A stretch of DNA of 64,000 bases from Telopea speciosissima (taxonomy: Eukaryota; Streptophyta; Magnoliopsida; Proteales; Proteaceae): positions 15,513,307-15,577,306 of the forward strand of contig NC_057920.1 in assembly GCF_018873765.1 (NCBI RefSeq), written 5' to 3'. Both the position numbers and the translations under genes were made by a program. Below the pieces are notes generated by a model, which made no database searches, was not told where the DNA came from, and saw only the letters and a list, made by a program, of their open reading frames with translations. Numbering within the stretch: position 1 is the first letter of the stretch; every line of letters begins with the position of its first letter. Below, piece by piece: positions 10,661 through 21,604 of this stretch.

Positions 10661-11656
10661 CATAGTTGTCAAGGCGGTGGAGAGGTGCCTAAGCACTTAG
10701 GCAACAAGGCGCCCACCTTGACGCCCTCAAGTGTTATTTTTTATTTCCCCCCTTTTCTAACATTAGCTAGTGTGCTACAATATATACCTTATATCATAAA
10801 AAATCAACATTAAGCCTCCTCAAGTCATCAAAAATCAACATTAAGTCACCTCAAGTCATCAAATATCAACATTAAGTCACATCAAGTCATCAAAAATAAC
10901 ATTAAGTCACATCAAGTCATCAAAAATTAATATTAAGCCACTTCAAATCATCAAAAATCAGCATAAAACTAGAAGATAGCAGAACTAAAGAAGCAAGCTA
11001 TTGGAAGTTTGAAACAATCAAAACATACATTTGGTTTATACTAGTCTCACATTTGGTTTATAGTGTTCTTAGAAAGTATAATCTTATCTATAAGTAATTA
11101 AATTGCTCTTGATTTAGAGAGATGTTTTTGTTCTCCAGGAAGTTTGACTAGTCAAATGAATTTATTTTTACATGAAACTTTTTGTATTAATTAGAGCACA
11201 AAACCAGCTTTCCAACAAATCCAAAATTGCTTATATATCTGAGTTATATTGAAGAAAGTTATGTTCTGGTCAAACCTTATTTGGTCTGTGCGAAAACTGT
11301 CAAAATCGCTCTAAATGAAAATATTTTTTTATATGTCAAAACAAATGAATATTTTACCGCACTTTTGGTTTTTAGCAATGTTTTACCATATTAAGATTTA
11401 TAGATTTTTTAAATTTGAGAAAAACCCCAGCATTTGAAAGTTGAAAATTTCACCTACTGTCAAAAACCAGTCTTTATCCTTTTGGAATTTGATTTTTAAC
11501 AATTTTTTATTAGATTCAAATAGGGGTGTATTTGCTTTTTTATGAATAATATCTTAAGTAAATGTTTTTGGGATAAATAAGGACCAATACTGGGTTCGAT
11601 ACCAATAAAAACCAATGCACGACGCCTTGCAATAAGGCGACGCCTTGACAACTATG
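10661..11656. mobile_element. Inner foldback element nested in the outer one
   Basis: It starts CATAGTTGTCAAGGCG and ends CGCCTTGACAACTATG. GTTATCAAG is repeated on both sides (10652-10660 and 11657-11665), giving an 8-9 bp target duplication made of the outer element's own terminus. The middle holds a 31-bp minisatellite and AT-rich sequence with no open frame. Confidence 0.82.
10801..10955. repeat. 31-bp minisatellite, about five copies
   Basis: The unit contains ATCAACATTAAGTCAC and TCAAGTCATCAA and is repeated about five times with few changes. It lies wholly inside the inner foldback element. Confidence 0.85.
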
Positions 11657-11989
11657 GTTATCAAGGTGGCAAGGCGACCATGGCATTGGAGAGGGTCTAA
11701 AATCAAGGCGGCAAGGTGCCCGCCTAGGCGCCCAAGGCAACTAAGGAGCTTGGACGCCTAGGCAACGCCTTGATAACTATGATTAAAACTTAACAAGACC
11801 TTCACTAATAGACTCTCCTACATCAACTTGACATAACCCTAATTTCAACAAAACACCTATTTTAGCCTACCCGAATTACCCTGTTCATAGAAGATCCTGG
11901 TTGATTGGCTCCTAGTTGGTCCTCCACCAATCTAGGACTACATTAGGTGGTAATGATGATGGTGCAGAAGTGGTGTCAAGCCGAGTCAA

Positions 11990-12905
11990 CCAGTGATGAA
12001 GATGCTGGTTAAATTCCTCCTAGGAAAGAGGTTGATTAGAAGTGTTGTCATCAGATGAAGTCTGATTAGCCCGTGATGTGGTAGAGCGTCCTTAGCCACG
12101 TCCTCGGGTATCATTGGGACGCCTATGAAGCTTCCAACATTTTTCTCGAGTATGTCGTTCCTTGCCACAATAATCACACTTTATTGGTAGGCGACCTACA
12201 GTAGACCGATCACCTGTAGGGCGAGAAGGAACCCCACAAGATGGTTGTTGATTGTGCCATAGCATAGGCCCATTCAAGAGTATGGACGGGATCACGATTC
12301 AAGACAGTAGCGCGAATTTGATCGTACTCCATATTGAGGCCAACAAGAAAATCAAATACTCGGAGACCTTCTTCCCACTTCTTGAAGGCAGTAGCATCAC
12401 CATCACAAACAGCAATAAAAGGCCCATAAAAACCATAAAAATTGAGTTGTTGCCACATGCCTCGCAGTTTAGAATAATATTGAGAGAGGGATAATTCTTG
12501 CTGTTTTGTGGCATGTATCTGCTGACGGAGCTCATAACACTGGGTCATAATACCAACCTGAGAATAAGTGTCCTTGGCTGTCTTCCAAATCTTGGCAGTA
12601 GTGTCGAGAAGGAGATAGCCACTAGCAATATCAGGATCCGTAGAGTTGATGAGATAGGACATCACAAGAAAGTTTGATGTCATCCATTTATCTTGGGCAA
12701 GACCAACAGCAGCAGGCATAGTAGCGGTTCCGGTGATGTAACCAGAAAGACCATGGGAACCAATAACCAAAAAACAGGATCTCGACCACATAAAATAATT
12801 GCTCCCATTTAATTTGATGGTGTTAGCAGGAAATGGAAGGAAGTCATGCTGAGTTGCTCCTTCAGGTCCAGTACTAGAGGCGGTGGAGATATCTAAATCT
12901 GCCAT
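11990..12905 (-). pseudogene. Ty1/copia gag relic, minus strand
   Basis: From 12905 the frame starts MADLDISTASSTG and runs about 230 residues through a gag domain (WSRSCFLVIGSHGL, TQCYELRQQIHATKQQELSL, KWEEGLRVFDFLVGLN). After a frameshift near 12250 comes a zinc knuckle, CDYCGKERHTREKCWKLH, near 12150-12190. The end trails off by about 11990 with no protease or polymerase. It is closely related in layout to the gag of the element at 15427-20741. The element is truncated at its 3' side. Confidence 0.85.
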
Positions 12906-13177
12906 AACTGCTGGTGAAGGAAGACCAACTCACAAGATCAACCATCAAAAAAGGGATCCCAAAAAGATCATCAAAAAATCCAAAGGAATTAGGGTTTTAA
13001 AACATGTCACACAAGATGGAGGCCCTTGGTGGGAGTCAACTCACCACCAATGGGAAAAGAAAGGAGCTGGCAGCAGCTGGAGGCGATAACGGCAAGAGGC
13101 AAAGGAGGCAGGAGGTGTTGGCAGAAAAAAAATGAGAGGGGCAGGAGGCACTGGCTAGCGGCACTAAGAGAGAAGTT

Positions 13178-13220
<43 letters not shown>
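13178..13220. repeat. (TG)n(AG)n microsatellite
   Basis: A TG run is followed directly by an AG run in the leader of the minus-strand copia relic. Confidence 0.95.
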
Positions 13221-13298
13221 GGTGAGAGAGGGCTGTGCTAGGGCTTCGAGAAGGGCATTAGGGTTGGAATCCCGAAGTGGATCCCAACTCTGATACCA

Positions 13299-13442
13299 TG
13301 TAGAGAATGTGAATAATGACTTGTGTGTAATTGATCACAGCCCCTCTTTATTTATAATAGATGGAAGAACATTCTAGAATAGGTACAAGGACAATAATAC
13401 CCCTAGGAAAGAAATACCCTTGAACCCATATTACAAGAGTCA
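13299..13442 (-). repeat. 5' LTR of the minus-strand copia relic
   Basis: On the minus strand it starts TGACTCTTGTAATATGGG and ends TCTCTACA, about 144 bp. It holds a TATAAATAAAG promoter box. The next bases (13281-13298) are TGGTATCAGAGTTGGGAT, the primer-binding site complementary to initiator Met-tRNA. The leader 12906-13280 contains (TG)n at about 13178-13201 and (AG)n at about 13202-13220. Confidence 0.85.
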
Positions 13443-14069
13443 TGTTCCATACCAATGCTAAAGGAGATTGGGAAGACTTAAAGGAAAGCTTTTCTCAAGA
13501 AAATAATATGACTCACATCTGTGACCTGTATAAGAAAATTTTCAACCTCAAGCAGGGTGAAAAATCTGTTAACGAGTATAACAGTGCGTTTAAAAGAATG
13601 TGGGAGGAACCCAATGTATATCAACCTCTCACCACTGATCTGGAATTGTTGAAGATACACTGAGCTGAGTTTCAGGTTGCAAAGTTCTTGGCTGGTTTGA
13701 ATCCTGATTACAATTTGTTAAGAGCCAGTAGAAAAGATGAGTTCCTTCAATGAGACCTTTTCTCGTATTCAGCGTATTGTCTCCCTCTCTCACAGTCTCA
13801 CACCAGAGCCAATTCACACCTCCTCTTCTAAGGAAGAGTTCTGTTTTTGTTGCACACCAGAGTTGTTGTGGTTGTAATGGTGGACATGGTTGAGGCTTTC
13901 CAGAGAGAGGCCATGGTTCAAAGGAGGATGTGGACGTGGACCTGGTATAGATGGACATAGTGGACAACAGATAACTAAACATTTTAAGGTTGACTGTCAC
14001 TTTGTGAGCGATGCAGTGATGAGGAAACTTACTTCTACTCCATTTGTCACTTCTGGGAATCAGCTAGGT
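13443..14069 (+). pseudogene. Copia relic: gag fused to RNase H tail by internal deletion
   Basis: The first part is gag-like (KGDWEDLKESFSQENN, GEKSVNEYNSAFKRMW, then a stop, AKFLAGLNPDYNLL). From about 13950 the text switches to KHFKVDCHFVSDAVMRKL and TPFVTSGNQLG, the end of a copia RNase H domain. Everything between, meaning protease, integrase and reverse transcriptase, is missing. The RNase H tail resumes at 15137 after a solo LTR. The orientation is opposite to the neighbouring relic at 11990-13442. Confidence 0.8.
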
Positions 14070-15136
14070 TGATGCAGATCCGGGGTTTGAAAACCCGGCT
14101 CGGATCGCTTGTGGACCCACCCAATTATTACACGGCTTAAAAATTGAAAAGAATGGCAGTTCTATAAATTTCTTACAATACCAAGAAGAATGGCAATGCT
14201 GTAATTTAATTAAATAGAAGCGAATCACTGGGAGAACAAAGACCAAAGGACATAAAGGGGTTTATAATTATTACCTAGGGACAAACTAGGAATGAACTCA
14301 AATAAAGGGATAAAACATACTAAAGGAAAAAGGATGGGGGGCATAAATGGAAACCCAAGTCAAAATAAATAAAGGGGGAGAGGAATCGTGGGAAGAAGTC
14401 TACCATCTTCAACCTTGCTACTACTTCTCCAGCAATAAACCAGGTCCATAGTAGTAACAAGATCTTCCTCTATAGAACTGGGATTGCCTTCGGGTTTCAA
14501 ATCAAATATCGCAACACAAGGTTCTTTCGATTCCCACAAACAACGACTCGAAACAGCAACTCAAAGACTCACAGTATTGAACTGAAACAGTAACCGGTGG
14601 AAAGATGAGAACCAGACTCAAGTTATGGTTATATACCATGAGAGGGTTCAGATTCCAGCACTTTGGTCGCCTAGGGAAAGGGATTTCTCACTCCAGGTTT
14701 CAGAAGAGAAAGAGTACGAGAGAGATAGAGCTCTTATCACTGGTTTCACAAATCGCTGAACAGGGGCTCACACGAGCAGTCAAACCACAAGGGATTTCAA
14801 TCAAATGAATTAATTCATTCTTCAAAATCTGAAATTAAATGACGATTACAAGAGTATTTAAAGATAACAATTAAAGATTCCTAATTAAACTCTAAAACTG
14901 AAATTAACCTTAACTGTAATAGGATACATAACTGAAATAAAATCCCGAATAAACTCTACCACTAACAAGCCTATTAAAACTAAAACAGAAAATTACATAA
15001 TAAACTCAACTAATAAAACCCTAATAAATAAATAATTTAAATATCCTACTGAACCCAAAGACCCAATTGAACCCGGTTCGTCTTCATATGGGTCCCCAAC
15101 GGGTTTAGCCCAGTCCAAGGAATTGCTCCTGCATCA
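14070..15136. repeat. Solo LTR inserted in the copia RNase H codons
   Basis: It begins TGATGCAG and ends CTGCATCA, so the ends are 8-bp inverted repeats with TG..CA borders, over 1067 bp. The left flank TAGGT and right flank T-GGT look like a 5-bp target duplication with one base lost. Joining the flanks restores the reading QLG|DM of the RNase H tail. It holds no coding domain of its own. The element family is unknown. Confidence 0.75.
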
Positions 15137-15426
15137 TGGTGATATGCCACTAAGGTCTAGTTTCATCCAACTTTTCTCGAGGGTTGTTCCAAGCTCGGCA
15201 TGGGGTCATGTATATGCTCCAGCTTGAGGGGGAGTGTAAAATGGTTTGGTACTATATTAGTTCTACCGCAAGGGTGTTTTGGCCTTTTGGGTATATCGTT
15301 ATTGTTTAAATGGTTCTTTATGTAACATCTAGTCACTAGGCACACTCATTCTCTTTCTCTAGGGGTATTATGTTATATACTATCTAGTCACTACATTATT
15401 GTAAATCTTTAGAGATTATGTTATAT
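15137..15426 (+). repeat. End of copia relic: RNase H tail, polypurine tract and partial 3' LTR
   Basis: The tail reads toward YAPA and a stop, followed by the polypurine tract CTTGAGGGGGAG. The LTR starts TGTAAAATGG at 15235. It is interrupted at 15426 by the third copia element and continues from about 20742 for some 140 bp. Confidence 0.75.
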
Positions 15427-15581
15427 TATTGTAATATGGTATATGGTATGGTAATATGGGTGTAATATGGGTACAGAGGCAGTTCAGTCTTTTTAGTCAT
15501 TCTATTTGTGACCCTACTTCATATAATTATAAATCAAGGGGGCTAGTGTCATTAAAGACCATAATTTCCCAAATCCCAACA
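15427..15581 (+). repeat. 5' LTR of the third copia element
   Basis: This short LTR of about 155 bp matches 20582-20741 with about ten differences and a 5-bp gap. It ends CCCAACA. TATAT at 15422-15426 and 20742-20746 fits a 5-bp target duplication if the LTR starts at 15427 (TATTGTAA); a canonical TG start would be at 15430. Confidence 0.88.
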
Positions 15582-15599
15582 TGGTATCAGAGCTGAGAT
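15582..15599 (+). promoter_or_regulatory. Primer-binding site (initiator Met-tRNA)
   Basis: TGGTATCAGAGCTGAGATC follows the 5' LTR directly. This is the usual plant copia site complementary to the 3' end of initiator Met-tRNA. Confidence 0.92.
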
Positions 15600-15830
15600 C
15601 CACCTTGGGATTACCAAAGACTCTCTCTCTAAGTTTTGGAGTTTCTGGAAGAACGTCTGGGTGGTTCCACGTAATTTGGACTTCATTTGCTCCCATGTTC
15701 CAATAGGTTCCTTACCTTTCAACCACCTATCTGCTTGAATCTTGTCCCACCAGATTGCGGCATGTCCCTTTAGACGAGTAGCAGCAAACTTTACCCTTTT
15801 CTGATCTGCTCTCTCTCTCTCTCTCTCCCG
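15600..15830 (-). pseudogene. Antisense Gypsy gag fragment in the copia leader
   Basis: Read on the minus strand the frame contains VKFAATRLKGHAAIWWDKIQ, then KGKEPIGTWEQMKSKLR. This is the conserved W-rich block of plant Ty3/Gypsy gag. It lies between the primer-binding site and the copia gag start, in the opposite orientation to the host element. CT-rich and GCC-rich tracts follow at 15805-16000. Confidence 0.7.
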
Positions 15831-16227
15831 CCATACCCTAACACCACCGCCACTTCCTCTCTCCTCTCTTCTCTTTCCGCCTCCACACAACACCGCCACC
15901 TCTCACTGCCTCTCCTATCACCGCCGGAAACACCGCCACCACCACCGCCTCTCGCCTTCTCCTAGCGCCGCCGCCTCTGTCTCTCTCTCTCTCTCTCACG
16001 GTTCCTCTCTTGCAACCGTGAGTCTTTTCTCACCCTTGGTGGTGATTTTTTCTATCCCACCAATAGCCTTTTCTTGATCCCTATGGTTTGAACTTGATCT
16101 GCTAGTTTATTCTCAGATCTTTTTTTTGGTTGTTCATGCCACCTTTTTCCCTTTCTTGTGGCATGCTTCGGTGATTTCTTTCAACTTCTTTGTTTGAGCA
16201 GTTGTTTTTTGCCATTATTTGTCTCCG

Positions 16228-19200
16228 ATGGAGGGACTTGATACATCAACAACTTCAACCATATCTCCTATTTTGGATGAAGGAAACAATCGCCATGACT
16301 TTCCTACCATTCCTGTGTGCTCTGTCTGACTTGATGAGAGCAATTATTTGACATGGTCAGACTCTTGATTCCTTTCTATCAGCTCGCGTGTTTTTCTAAG
16401 TATCTCACAGGCGATTTGGAGAAGCCTACAACTGTCGATGCTACTCAAGATAGGTGGTGCTCTGAAAACTCTCTTGTTATGCCTTCCTGCTGAATTCGAT
16501 GCAACCCCATATTGCTCGGGGGTATCTTTTACTTGATACTGCTACTCAGATCTGGCAAGCTGCAAAAGAAACCTATTCTCAGGTTGGAAATGCTGCCCTG
16601 GTATGAGTTGAAACAGAAAATCAGTGGCACCAAGCAGAGGGAGTTGACCCTCTCTCAGTACTATTCAGAGTTACGAGGTATGTGGCAAGAACTTGATTTT
16701 TATGAGGATTATCATCCCATTTGCCCTGGTGATGCTTCTGCTTTTAAGAAATGGGAAGACAAGTTTCGTGTCTATGAGTTCTTGCTGGCCTGAACATCGA
16801 ATTTGATCTGATTAGGTCTCATGTCCTGAATTGTGAACCTTTTCCCACTTTTGCCCAGGCCTATTCTTTGATTCAGTCTGAGGATAGTCAGCGTGTTGCC
16901 ATGTTGCAGCCAAATTTCCAAGAAAGGTCTACCCTATTTTCTGGTTCTCCATCTCGTGGGGGAGGTTCTTCCAATCGATCTGGTGATCGCAGCCAACCTA
17001 TGAAGGAGGTTCTGAAGTGTAACTATTGTGGGAAGGAATGCCATACCAAAGGTCATTGTTGGAAGCTTCATGGACATCCCGAGTTTGGTACCGGCCATGG
17101 GCATGGTGGTTTTACTGGAGACCGTGGTTGTGGTACTCCATCTCTTGCCCATCAGACCGAGGCTAATACTGAGGGTTCTACAGGTCCTACCAACTCACCT
17201 TTTTCTCAGGAACAACTCTCTATGTTGCGCCATATGATGACCCAGCTTTCCACTCCGTCTGCTGCACCGGCTGCCTCTTTGCCAACCCACTGCCCATTCA
17301 GGTATTTATTATGATAATCCTAGTGCCTCGATGGTATCCATTCCTTGGATAATCGATTCATGTGCCACGGACCCTATGACTCGTTCTCCCAGTCACTTTT
17401 CCCAACATTCTCCTTTGTTAGGTAAGGACAAAGTTCGCATTGCCGATGGTTCTCTCTCTTCTCTTTCTGGGAAGGGATTTGTTCAAGTTTCTAATTTCTC
17501 CTTATCTTCTATTTTACATGTTCCATTTTTTCCTACTAATCTCCTTTCCATTAGTAGTATTACTCAAGCTTTGAACTATAAAGTAACTTTTTTTCCCTCT
17601 TTCTGTGTTTTTCAGGACATGGTGACGGGGGCAATGATTGGCAGTGGTAAGATGCGTGGTGGTCTCTACATTCTGGACAGTGGTTCTTCTCCTCAGGCTC
17701 ATCACATGGACTCCTTTGCTTTGACCGAGTTACACTTATGGCACCTACGGTTGGGACATCCTCCGTTGGGCACTTTATCTACTGTTTTTTTCCTATTTTA
17801 TTTTCTAAATGTAACCCAAACCAGTTTTTTTGTCATGCTTGCACTTTTGCAAAGCAAACTAGAACTAGTTATCCTAGTTTGGGAAATAAAAGTTTAGTTC
17901 CTTTCTCTTTGATTCACTCTGATGGGGCCTTGCCCGTTGTGTCTCTGTTTCTGGTTACCGTTGGTTTGTCTCTTTTATTGACTGTCATTCTCGCCTTACC
18001 ATTGCATATTTGATGCGTCAGAAGAGTGAGGTCTTTGATTGTTTTAAGCGGTTCCATGCATTAGTAAAAACCCAGTATGATGCTCGGATTCAGATTCAAC
18101 GCTCTGATAATGGGAAGGAAAACATGGAAGGTTCATTTCAAACCTACCTTGTGGACTTGGGCATTATCCATCATACTAGCTGTGTTGATACACGAGCCTA
18201 GAATGGGGTCGTTGAGCACAAGAATTGTCATCTCCTGGAGGTGGCCCATTCTATTATGTTCGAGATGCATTTGTCGGCCCAATACTGGAGTGAGGCCGTT
18301 CTTTCTGTTGCTTATTTGATCAATCGGATGCCGTCTCCCATTTTGGCTTCCCACTACCCTCTTAAGGCTCTTACTGGATCCTCTTCCTTTATTGTGCCTC
18401 CGAAGACCTTTGGTTGTGTTTGCTTTGCTCGGAACCATCACATGCATGGGAAACCTGATCCTCAAGGTCTTCAGTGCATCTTTCTTGATTATTCAGCTAC
18501 CCAGAAGGGGTACAAGTGTTACCACCCTCTTTCTTGTCGAATGTTGGTGAATGGATGTTGTGTTTCATAAGACAGAAGCTTATTATCCTGTGATGGCACC
18601 TATTTAGGGGGAGTCTGCTGCTTTACGTGAAGATGTGCCACTGGTTGCTCCTCTTGACGCAAGACGGCCGTTGGTTGAGATGGGGATGACAAATAGTGTA
18701 CCTAAGCCTCCCATTCAAGGGGAGCCAAGATTGATCAGAATTTTCTCACGGAAGAACTTAAAAAAAAACACTCCACCTCAAATCGATACCACCACCACTG
18801 CACCACTCCAATTAGTGCCCTCTGATCCAAAGTCCACATCTTTACTTGGTAATATCTCTCCTCCTAGTAATCCTGCTGAACCTATTTCTTCTCCAACTTA
18901 TGATGCTTTTCTTGATCTACCTATTGTTGTTCGCAAAGGAACTAGGACTTGCACGCAACATCCCATTTCTTATGTGGTGTCATATGAATCCCTGTCTCCT
19001 TCATATCAGACTTTTATCTCTTCTTTGTCTTCTGTGTCTATTCCTTCGAATTGGTAAAAGGCTATTGCAGACTCTAGATGGAAGGAGGCTATGCTTGAAG
19101 AAATGCGAGCACTTGGGAAAAATGACACATGGGATCTGGTTTCTCTTCCTCCCACTAAAAGACTTGTAGGCTGCAAGTGGGTATTTATCGTTAAACAACA

Positions 19201-20574
19201 TGTTGATGAGACTGTAGATCGGTACAAGGCTAGATTGGTTGCCAGAGGTTTTACTCAGATGTATGGCATAGACTACTAGGAGACCTTTGCTCCTATTGCC
19301 AAAAAGAACACCATCCGTGTTATCATGTCATGTGCAGTGAATTTTGGATGGGAGATGTAGCAACTTGATGTCAAGAATGCCTTCCTCCACGGGGAGCTTC
19401 AAGAAGAGGTATATACGGATGTTCGTCCTAGGTTCTCTTCTCCACAGACTACTGAGAAGGTGTGTAAGTTAAAGAAGGCACTATATGGGTTAAAGCAATC
19501 ACCACGGGCTTTGTATGGTCGATTTTATAGAGCTATGGTGTCAGTGGGATACAAGCAGAGCAATGCTGATCACACCCTATTTGATAAACGGGTTGGTGAT
19601 CACCTTACCATTCTAATTGTATATGTTGATGACATAGTTGTTACTGGGAATGATCCTACTGAGATAGCTACTTTGAAGACCTTCCTAGGCAAGGAACTTG
19701 AGATCAAAGACCTAGGGAGATTAAAATATTTTCTTGGCATTGAGGTGGCTCAATCTACTAAAGGTATTTCTTTCTCAACGAAAATACACTCTAGATCTAC
19801 TCTCGAAGACTGGTATGCTAGGCTACAAACCTACAGATACTCCTCTTGAGGCTAATTCTCATTTGAAAGCCAAGGATGGTGAACTGGTTGATAAAGGGAG
19901 ATACAAACGTTTGGTCGGACGTCTCAATTATTTGTCCCATACTAGGCCGGACATAGCCTTTGTTGTGAGCTTGGTGAGCCAGTACAAGCACGACCCTTAT
20001 GTTTCTCATATGGAGGTTGTCTTTCGGATTCTTAGGTACCTGAAGTCGGCCCCAAGGAAGGGCATTCTTTTTTCACCTCATGATCACATGCGTGTAGAGG
20101 CCTTTACTGATGCAGACTGGGCCGGTTCACCAGATGACAGGAGATTAATATCTGGATATTGCACTCTTGTTGGCGGCAACCTTGTTACCTGGCGGAGTAA
20201 AAACGCAAACTATAGGGGCTCGATCTAGTACAGAAGTAGAACTTCGTGCTATAGCACATGGTGTTTGTGAGTTGCTATGGCTTCAAGGTCTCCATAGCGA
20301 CTTGAGTCTCCCTGTTCGTGTTCCTATGATGTTATACTGTGAGAACAAGTCTGCGATCAGCATAGCTCATAATCCAGTTCAGCATGATCACACCAAACAT
20401 GTTGAGATTGATCGTCACTTCATTAAGGAAAAGCTGGAGATGTGTCTTATCTGTACTCCTTTTGTGAAGTCTAGTGAGCAGTTAACAGATTTTCTCACAA
20501 AGGGGCTTAGCAATAAAATGTTTCATCCTATTTTGTGCAAGTTGGGCATGTGTGATATCTATGCTCCAACTTGA
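16228..20574 (+). pseudogene. Ty1/copia gag-pol of the third element, inactivated
   Basis: Domain order is gag, protease, integrase, reverse transcriptase, RNase H, which is the copia order. Gag starts MEGLDTSTTS at 16228 and meets a stop near 16330. The zinc knuckle CNYCGKECHTKGHCWKLH is at about 17020-17075. The protease reads IIDSCATDPMT near 17350, with Cys where Gly normally follows DS. Integrase shows LWHLRLGHPPLG (17735) and RSDNGKE (18100). Reverse transcriptase shows CKWVFIVKQHVD, KARLVARGFTQ and the catalytic YVDD (about 19620). RNase H shows FTDADWAGSPDDRRLISGY (20102) and DRHFIKEKLE. Frameshifts and many stops, several at former Gln codons (18200, 19278, 19360), make it dead. The whole element is 15427-20741, inside the long intron of the coiled-coil gene. 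Confidence 0.93.
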
Positions 20575-20741
20575 GGGGGAGTAATGTAATATGGTATATG
20601 GTATGGTAATATGGGTGTTATAAGGTACAAGGACAGTTCAGTCTTTTTAGTCATTCTATTTGTAACCCTACTTCAAATCATTATAAATAAAGGGGGCTAG
20701 TGTCATTAAAGACACAAGTCATAATTTCCCAAATCCCAACA
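20571..20741 (+). repeat. Polypurine tract and 3' LTR of the third copia element
   Basis: TTGAGGGGGAG (20571-20581) primes plus-strand synthesis, and the LTR follows to 20741. It carries ATTATAAATAAAG as a promoter box. TATAT follows at 20742. Confidence 0.88.
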
Positions 20742-21093
20742 TATATAATCTACCCTAGTGCTCACGGTTCTCGAGTCTTTTTCTTTTCTAAGACTTGCGG
20801 CACACTATTCTCCTTTTTCACTTCTTCTTCTCTTCTCCCTCTCTTTCGTAGGACTGGTTACCTGCTATGGTGTTGTCACAGTCTATGATTTGCATCAGAA
20901 TCCCCAAAATCTCAACCAAAGAAGCTCAACAAAGCATGCACTTTACAACTTATTTGAATAATTCACGTGTCAGTATTCCACAAGAACATGACAGTGTGTC
21001 ATGTGGACATTTAAATCTATAGATTAAATGTTAAAATGTGTCATCTTATTGGCTCCCAAGTTTTTTCCATTTTTGGATTATTTTTCACATTGT
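20742..21093. other. Remaining LTR of the second copia relic and intron sequence
   Basis: The first ~140 bp continue the interrupted LTR that starts at 15235. The rest is unremarkable intron sequence of the coiled-coil gene. Confidence 0.5.
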
Positions 21094-21188
21094 AAACAAC
21101 CTCTTCTGCGAAGCAGGGGGTAAGACTGCATACATTTGCCCCTCCCAGACTCTGGAGTAGCGGGAGCCTTGTGCACAGGGATGCTTTT
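21094..21188 (+). mobile_element. 5'-truncated Au SINE
   Basis: It matches the 3' half of the Au SINE copies in this window (GCGAAGCAGGGGGTAAGACT, then CCCTCCCAGACTCTGGAG, then GGGAGCCTTGTGCACAGGG) and ends in a short T-rich stretch. TTCACATTGT flanks both sides (21084-21093 and 21193-21202), a target duplication of at least 10 bp. The tRNA-like promoter half is missing, as expected from abortive reverse transcription. Confidence 0.85.
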
Positions 21189-21604
21189 ATTATTCACATT
21201 GTTTTCAGTGTTTCCCTAGCGCTTCTAAATTTCATCGCATGAAGAAGTCATATTGCTAATACTTAACAAAATAGTTCAAAAAAGAAAAGAAAAAAATGTC
21301 ATCTTGCCAACAAACATCAGTATCACAGAAAGATAATACTGCCAGTAAACAGAGAGCTTCACCCATGCAAGTCACTTCCAGAATCAAATGAGTGTGAGTG
21401 TGCCACATGCATGCATAAGAGCAGACAAAAAACCAAGTACATATATAAGAAAAGACAAGCAAGCAATCACAAATTTAGCCCAAATAGACAACAAGGGGAG
21501 GGGGGGGGGAGAGGAACAAAAAGCCTCCTGTTCATTTTCTGCAGCTCGAAATGAAGTGAGGTGACATATAAAACAGGCATTAACAGGAAATGAAAGTGAC
21601 ACAC
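21189..21604. other. 5' part of the long intron of the coiled-coil gene
   Basis: On the minus strand the donor GTGTGTCAC follows the exon at 21605. A G-run lies near 21496-21510. A TCATTTTCTGCAGCTCG stretch at 21532-21548 nearly repeats the exon text at 21736-21751, a small local duplication. No coding exon is supported here. Confidence 0.5.

Larger units (their letters stand above)
10648..11781. mobile_element. Outer hAT-like foldback element (CATAGTTATCAAG ends)
   Basis: The ends CATAGTTATCAAG and CTTGATAACTATG are perfect inverted repeats. The flanks carry identical 8-bp duplications ATTAAAAC at 10640-10647 and 11782-11789, as expected for hAT transposition. Most of its length is a second element of the same family inserted 13 bp from the left end. 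No transposase is present. Confidence 0.85.

Noticed and set aside
10801..10955. CRISPR-like array
   Set aside because: The units are contiguous tandem copies with no spacers, in a plant transposon.
13026..13241. Frame through the TG/AG microsatellite
   Set aside because: Produced by simple repeats in a retroelement leader.
18133..18465. 110-codon minus-strand frame inside the copia integrase
   Set aside because: Shadow of the plus-strand integrase coding sequence.
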